In this document: piece after piece, positions 32,320 through 36,178 of the stretch | How positions within the stretch are numbered: position 1 is the stretch's first letter | Layout: each line of letters opens with the position of its first letter | Assembly: GCA_944322555.1 (NCBI GenBank) | Contig: CALUPJ010000001.1 | Location: 1 to 36,178, forward strand | Length of the DNA: 36,178 bases | Direction: 5' to 3' | From: Candidatus Gastranaerophilales bacterium | GTDB lineage: Bacteria > Cyanobacteriota > Vampirovibrionia > Gastranaerophilales > Gastranaerophilaceae | Translations under genes and position numbers: made by a program | The notes under the pieces: model-generated | The model's input: only the letters and a program-made list of their open reading frames with translations | Told to the model about the DNA's origin: nothing | Database searches by the model: none

Positions 32320-33849
32320 ATGGTTACAAAAGCAATTACAGCTGCAACAGTAGGAATAAATTCTCGAAAAATAGAAGTGGAAGTTGATGTTGTAAATTCT
32401 CTGCCGAATATTTGTATTGTCGGTTTGCCGGATAATGCCGTGAACGAGGCTCGTGAACGAGTTCGGTCTGCTATTAAGAATTCAGGGTTTTCTTTTCCGA
32501 CAGGAAGAGTAATTATAAACCTTGCGCCTGCGGACTTAAGAAAAGAAGGGACGAACTTTGATTTACCGATGGCAATCGGTATTTTAAAAGAGCAGGGTAT
32601 TGCAATACCTGATGATGAGCAGACAGGTTTTTTAGGGGAGTTGTCTCTCGATGGTTCTTTGAGAAAGATTTCAGGGGTGCTTCCTCTGGTTTGCGGTCTA
32701 AAAGAAGCGGGTATAAAATCTGTATTTGTTCCTTCCGATAATGCGAAAGAAGCTGCGTTAGTTCAAGGTATAAAAGTTTTTGGGGCGGAGCATTTGTGCG
32801 ATATTGTTAATCATTTTACAGACATGCCGATTGAAAATACCACTGTAGATATTGAGGAGTACTTTAAAGATAATTCAAATAATATAGATTTTATTTTTGA
32901 TTTTAAAGATGTAAAAGGTCAGCAAAAAGCAAAACTGGCATTAGAAATAGCGGCGGCAGGGGGGCACAATGTATTGATGTCAGGTTCTCCCGGATCTGGA
33001 AAAACCTTAATGGCAAAATGCATGGCTTCAATATTACCTCCTTTGGAATTAGAAGAGGCTTTAGAACTAACAAAAATATACAGTATAAGCGGATTGCTGC
33101 CTTTAAACCGACCGCTGGTGACAACCCGTCCTTACAGAGCAGTTCATCATACGGCATCTCCTAACGGTATAATCGGCGGAGGGGCTAATCCAAAACCTGG
33201 AGAAATAACACTTGCTCACAGAGGTGTTTTATTTTTGGATGAAATGGCTGAATTTCCTCGTCAGGTTTTGGAGGTTTTACGCCAGCCTCTGGAGGATGGC
33301 GAAGTTGTGATTTCAAGAACCAAGAATTCTATTAAATATCCTGCAAAGTTTATGCTGGTTGGTGCAATGAACCCATGTCCCTGCGGTTATTTAGGAGATA
33401 AAGAGAAGGCATGTACTTGTTCCGATTTTCAAATAACCAGGTACCGTTCAAAGCTTTCGGGGCCTTTATTGGATAGAATAGATTTAATAATTAATGTACC
33501 AAGACTGACATCAAACGAACTTATGAGTATGAAAACGGATGCCGAACCTTCTTATAAAATTCGTGAAAGGGTTATAAAAGCTCGAAAAATTCAGGCAGAC
33601 CGATTTAAAGCCGAAGGTATTTTTACAAATTCGGAAATGAATAATAATCAGATAAAAAAATATTGTGTTCTGGATAATGAATGTGCAGCTTTTATGAAAA
33701 CGGCTTCCGAAAAATATCAGCTTTCCGGCAGGAAATTTAACAGGATATTAAAACTTGCACGAACAATAGCTGATTTAAAAGAGTGCAGTAATATAACATT
33801 GGAGCATTTAAGCACAGCTCTTCAATATAGAGTTGATATAATAAATTAA
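32320..33849 (+). CDS. comM: ComM/YifB-type Mg-chelatase-like AAA+ ATPase
   Basis: A 509-residue hexameric AAA+ helicase family; ComM in naturally competent bacteria drives branch migration during transformation. The N-terminal Lon-like domain (NSLPNICIVGLPDNAVNEAR, then NLAPADLRKEG) is followed by Walker A SGSPGSGKT, Walker B VLFLDEMAEF and sensor motifs with LVGAMNPCPCGY. A zinc-like Cys cluster is visible (CPCGY..CTCS). The C-terminal helical domain carries SGRKFNRILKLARTIADL. It starts 2 bases after the small upstream gene without its own ribosome binding site. Together with a prepilin next door this is compatible with, but does not prove, natural transformation. Confidence 0.95.
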   Translation: MVTKAITAATVGINSRKIEVEVDVVNSLPNICIVGLPDNAVNEARERVRSAIKNSGFSFPTGRVIINLAPADLRKEGTNFDLPMAIGILKEQGIAIPDDEQTGFLGELSLDGSLRKISGVLPLVCGLKEAGIKSVFVPSDNAKEAALVQGIKVFGAEHLCDIVNHFTDMPIENTTVDIEEYFKDNSNNIDFIFDFKDVKGQQKAKLALEIAAAGGHNVLMSGSPGSGKTLMAKCMASILPPLELEEALELTKIYSISGLLPLNRPLVTTRPYRAVHHTASPNGIIGGGANPKPGEITLAHRGVLFLDEMAEFPRQVLEVLRQPLEDGEVVISRTKNSIKYPAKFMLVGAMNPCPCGYLGDKEKACTCSDFQITRYRSKLSGPLLDRIDLIINVPRLTSNELMSMKTDAEPSYKIRERVIKARKIQADRFKAEGIFTNSEMNNNQIKKYCVLDNECAAFMKTASEKYQLSGRKFNRILKLARTIADLKECSNITLEHLSTALQYRVDIIN

Positions 33850-33861
33850 TTTTGGTAAAAT
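33833..33861 (+). promoter_or_regulatory. Promoter for prepilin gene
   Basis: TTGATA (33833-33838) and TAAAAT (33856-33861) are exactly 17 bases apart, with a TG extension at 33853-33854. The -35 lies in the last codons of comM. The ribosome binding site GAGAGG and ATG at 33887 follow. Confidence 0.65.
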
Positions 33862-33886
33862 TGTTCTAGAAAATGAGAGGTTTATT

Positions 33887-34543
33887 ATGAAAAAATTTGG
33901 ATTTACTTTGGCGGAAATTTTGTTATCCGTAGCAATAGTTGGTGTAATTGCAGCGGTTACACTTCCTGCATTAAATGCAAATGTTAGTCAACAAACATTA
34001 GAAAAGCAAACCTTGAAATTTTATACACAGTTTAAAAAAGCAATAGATTTATATAAGGCAGAAGAAGGTGTTGATTCAATAACCGGTATAGGTTTTACAC
34101 CGGAAGATTTTACAAAAAAATACTTTAGTGTTTTGCAAAAATGTACAGAAAATGACAGTTGTTATTCGGATCAATATGTATCAATGGATGGAGAAAGTGT
34201 AAGTGTACAGGATTCAAAAACTTTTTTCAAAGATATGGAGACTTACTTGTTACCGGATGGCGCAGTTTTTTCTTATGAAACAAGAGCTACAGATGAGGAT
34301 CCTATAGGAATCTTTTTTGATGTAAACGGTAAAAAAGGTCCGAATAAAAGCGGACATGATTTTTGGTATTTCAATGTTTTCTATGACGGCAGTATTGATG
34401 ACCCGACCCTGACACCGGAAATTCGCGAAGAAGGGACTGATGTCAAAAAATATGAGGATATTCTTTTTGAAGAATGTAGAAAAGGCAACAATACTTGTTT
34501 CGGGCATTTTATGAGAAACAATTTTAAATTTGATTATAAGTAA
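33887..34543 (+). CDS. Type IV pilin/pseudopilin-like prepilin
   Basis: A 218-residue protein with a prepilin N terminus: MKKFG then FTLAEILLSVAIVG, with cleavage expected after Gly5 and Glu5 of the mature chain in place. The hydrophobic helix runs to about 28. The globular part has Cys pairs (CTENDSCYS, CRKGNNTCFG) and an FFDVNGKKGPNKSGHD-type block common in lineage pilins with a DVNG segment. Such proteins are exported and assembled by a type IV pilus, type II secretion or competence machinery, none of which is in the window. Promoter and ribosome binding site are both good. Confidence 0.88.
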   Translation: MKKFGFTLAEILLSVAIVGVIAAVTLPALNANVSQQTLEKQTLKFYTQFKKAIDLYKAEEGVDSITGIGFTPEDFTKKYFSVLQKCTENDSCYSDQYVSMDGESVSVQDSKTFFKDMETYLLPDGAVFSYETRATDEDPIGIFFDVNGKKGPNKSGHDFWYFNVFYDGSIDDPTLTPEIREEGTDVKKYEDILFEECRKGNNTCFGHFMRNNFKFDYK

Positions 34544-34574
34544 TAAAGCAAATTGTTAGTGATAATAATGTATT

Positions 34575-34592
34575 AAGTTTAATTGTAAACTT
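34575..34592 (+). terminator. Possible weak terminator after prepilin gene
   Basis: AAGTTTA/TAAACTT (34575-34581 with 34586-34592) forms a 7-bp AT-rich stem with an ATTG loop, 32 bases after the stop. There is only a short T-rich tail. Confidence 0.3.
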
Positions 34593-34603
34593 TAATTACA
34601 TTT

Positions 34604-34637
34604 AGCACTTTCGGTGTTCACAAATGTTTAGAAAGTG
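34604..34637. repeat. Inverted repeat around acyltransferase promoter
   Basis: CACTTTC (34604-34610) and GAAAGTG (34631-34637) are perfect 7-base inverted copies with 20 bases between. They enclose the -35 and end 2 bases before the -10. An operator is possible. Confidence 0.4.
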
Positions 34638-34645
34638 TGTATTAT
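34617..34645 (+). promoter_or_regulatory. Promoter giving leaderless acyltransferase mRNA
   Basis: TTCACA (34617-34622) and TATTAT (34640-34645) are 17 bases apart. The -10 ends 6 bases before the ATG at 34652. No Shine-Dalgarno sequence is present. Confidence 0.6.
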
Positions 34646-34651
34646 AGATAT

Positions 34652-35470
34652 ATGATAGATTTAGAGCATTTGTATTCGGAAGTTCCGCCGACAAAATTAA
34701 GAAATATAGATGAGAAGTTCCGTCCGGCGCAAACTTCGCCTTTTTGGTTGTGGGTAGCTGATAGATTCTTCTATGGGATGCTTGAAAACAGATTCTATGC
34801 ATTTCGTTATAAAGGTGCTGAGAAGTTTTATAAAAAAGACCCTGAAACTCCGGTAATTTTATTTGCACCTCACAGTAACTGGTGGGACGGTATTGTAGGG
34901 TATAACATCTGTAATCGAATTTTTAAAAAAGAAATTCGTTTAATGGTAGAGGAGTTGAATCGTTTTCCGTTATTAAGACGAGGCGGCGCTTTTAATGTAA
35001 ACAAAAAATCAGCTCAAGCCTCTATGGAAGCTTTGAAGTATTCTGTAGAAATACTGGGGGATTCTAACAATATTTTATATCTTTTCCCGCAGGGAATAAT
35101 AAAGCCTCCTAATCACAGGCCTATAGAATTTCAAACCGGACTTACTTATATTGCGGAAAAAGCAGCTAAAAAGTACGGTAAAGTAGCATTAATGCCGATA
35201 GCCGTAAACTATATGTTTTTACGTGATAACAGACCTGAAGTTCTAGTTGAAATGGGCGAACTTATTGAACTTAACAGTGATAAACCTGATAGAAAAGCGT
35301 ACACGGAATATTTGGCGCATACATTACAGGATTTGTGCGATAAACAGTTTAATGATATCAGCAATGGTAATTTCCACGGTTATGACACACTGTTTCAACG
35401 TAGGCTTAAATGGTACAGAAGAATAGAGCAGAGACTAAAAAAAATTGATGTCAAAGGTTCCGGTGTATAA
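34652..35470 (+). CDS. PlsC-type lysophospholipid acyltransferase
   Basis: A 272-residue membrane-associated acyltransferase that probably transfers an acyl group to a lysophospholipid or glycolipid. The catalytic HX4D is APHSNWWDGIV (His and Asp four residues apart). A second block is LYLFPQGIIKPPNHRP, in place of the usual EGTRS-type motif. Only a modest hydrophobic N-terminal stretch is seen, so it is likely peripheral. The start at 34652 is preferred because the earlier in-frame ATG at 34637 falls between the -35 and the -10 box. Its 3' end is 7 bases from the stop of the convergent partial gene. Confidence 0.9.
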   Translation: MIDLEHLYSEVPPTKLRNIDEKFRPAQTSPFWLWVADRFFYGMLENRFYAFRYKGAEKFYKKDPETPVILFAPHSNWWDGIVGYNICNRIFKKEIRLMVEELNRFPLLRRGGAFNVNKKSAQASMEALKYSVEILGDSNNILYLFPQGIIKPPNHRPIEFQTGLTYIAEKAAKKYGKVALMPIAVNYMFLRDNRPEVLVEMGELIELNSDKPDRKAYTEYLAHTLQDLCDKQFNDISNGNFHGYDTLFQRRLKWYRRIEQRLKKIDVKGSGV

Positions 35471-35477
35471 AAACAGG

Positions 35478-36178
35478 CTAAATTTTATAATCTATGCCAT
35501 GTTTTTTAAATAAATTATTATAAAAATATCGGTTTTGCATGAGTGTTTTTTGAGATAGTATCATGTCAAACCCTTTGCTGAAGGGATGGGTTTTGAAAGC
35601 GTCTTTCCCTAAAGATAAAACTCTGTTAATGTAAGCTTTGACAAGGACGTTAGTTATTTTATTAAATTCAATTTGTGCATCAGGTGAATTGTTTTTGCGA
35701 AGCTCTTTTTTTATATCAACAGCCAGTTCTGTTAAGTCGGAAGTCTCGGTTGTGTTATTAGCTATTATTGAGTTAAGAGCAGCATTTCTTTCGTCAAAAT
35801 TCGTAATATTCGGTTTGAATTTATATTTAGAATGAAAATATATGGCAGAATTTTTAGAATATATTTTAAAATGATTTTTTTTATTTTCAAGCATTTCTAT
35901 AATACTTGCTAAACGTAGAATCTCTCCCAGACGGTGGCCTGTTTTTTCACCGTTATTTCTGTATTTATTTATCACAGAAATATCCAGACCAAGCATTTTG
36001 CCGGCGCCGTCATTAAGAGATAATTCTTCTTTGCCTAAAAGCTCTTTATTGTCTGTTAATTCTATGAATAAGCGTTTAAAACCATGGTTATAAACCATTT
36101 TGCTGTTGATATTCAGCAAACCCAGAGTCTTATGTTTGATATCAAAAGAACACAGTTTCCGGTTATCTATAAAGCTTG
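35478..36178 (-). CDS. Hypothetical protein (5' end cut by window)
   Basis: The frame is open to the right edge, so the N terminus is missing. About 233 residues are visible. A TTG at 36119 could be a start, but the coding pattern continues upstream through in-frame residues such as FDIKHKTLGL, so it is not preferred. The protein is Lys/Asn-rich, soluble and mostly helical, with no signal, membrane segment or catalytic motif that I can identify. It does not resemble any domain I can name. It is convergent with the acyltransferase gene, with 7 bases between the two stops. Confidence 0.7.
   Translation of the reverse strand, partial: SFIDNRKLCSFDIKHKTLGLLNINSKMVYNHGFKRLFIELTDNKELLGKEELSLNDGAGKMLGLDISVINKYRNNGEKTGHRLGEILRLASIIEMLENKKNHFKIYSKNSAIYFHSKYKFKPNITNFDERNAALNSIIANNTTETSDLTELAVDIKKELRKNNSPDAQIEFNKITNVLVKAYINRVLSLGKDAFKTHPFSKGFDMILSQKTLMQNRYFYNNLFKKHGIDYKI

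Noticed and set aside
36117-36119. TTG as the true start of the right-edge hypothetical gene
   Set aside because: The frame continues open to the window edge with plausible protein sequence and no ribosome binding site near the TTG; the gene is better treated as truncated.

Overview
The window looks like chromosome from a flagellated, non-photosynthetic, AT-rich, Gram-negative-type bacterium. The best fit is a gut Melainabacteria/Vampirovibrionia lineage such as Candidatus Gastranaerophilales. This placement is inferred from content: an LPS pathway of LpxI and LpxB, a flagellin with FliW, CsrA and PilZ regulators, type IV-style prepilins, a MEMO-AMMECR1 fusion, a ferredoxin-type split glutamate synthase, and many hypothetical proteins. 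There are no photosynthesis genes, no recognisable tRNA or rRNA genes, no insertion sequences and no CRISPR array. Genes at both ends are cut by the window.

Layout. 1-1592: 3' part of a large coiled-coil protein of unknown role, ending in a clear terminator, then a 349-base gap rich in inverted repeats. 1942-4649 (minus): prenyl diphosphate synthase, signal peptidase I, then a separately transcribed flagellin with a long leader. 4810-6751 (plus): lpxI-lpxB. 6864-7430 (minus): HTH regulator. 7599-11986 (plus): Ski2-like helicase, recF, galE. 11973-13346 (minus): MEMO-AMMECR1 fusion. 13411-16415: one hypothetical gene, then a minus-strand operon of an exported metallophosphoesterase, an MBL-fold hydrolase and a TPR protein. 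16495-21703 (plus): glutathione-synthetase-like ATP-grasp, then an exported TPR protein, fliW, csrA, two hypotheticals and der. 21705-24868 (minus): exported GH13 protein, trpS, L,D-transpeptidase. 24924-27518 (plus): radical SAM, smpB, a MerR-like coiled-coil protein and a YkgJ-type cysteine cluster protein. 27508-31280 (minus): three-gene glutamate synthase. 31367-35470 (plus): PilZ protein, a small conserved protein, ComM-like AAA ATPase, prepilin and PlsC-type acyltransferase. 35478-36178 (minus): hypothetical gene running off the right edge.

The most coherent theme is motility control. FliW and CsrA are co-transcribed, and the flagellin mRNA leader about 15 kb away carries three GGA motifs: one over the ribosome binding site, one in a near-consensus CsrA context, and one in a hairpin loop. 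This matches the FliW-CsrA-flagellin partner switch known from Bacillus. A PilZ (c-di-GMP) protein adds a possible second layer. The most unusual genome-wide signal is that many genes lack a Shine-Dalgarno sequence and instead have a sigma-70-like -10 box 6 or 7 bases before the ATG, which predicts leaderless mRNAs. I found no clear, wholly new multi-gene system. The better candidates for uncharacterised biology are the hypothetical genes attached to fliW-csrA, the MEMO-AMMECR1 fusion, the two-hydrolase operon, and a possible AUA-initiated, translationally coupled gene at 27036.
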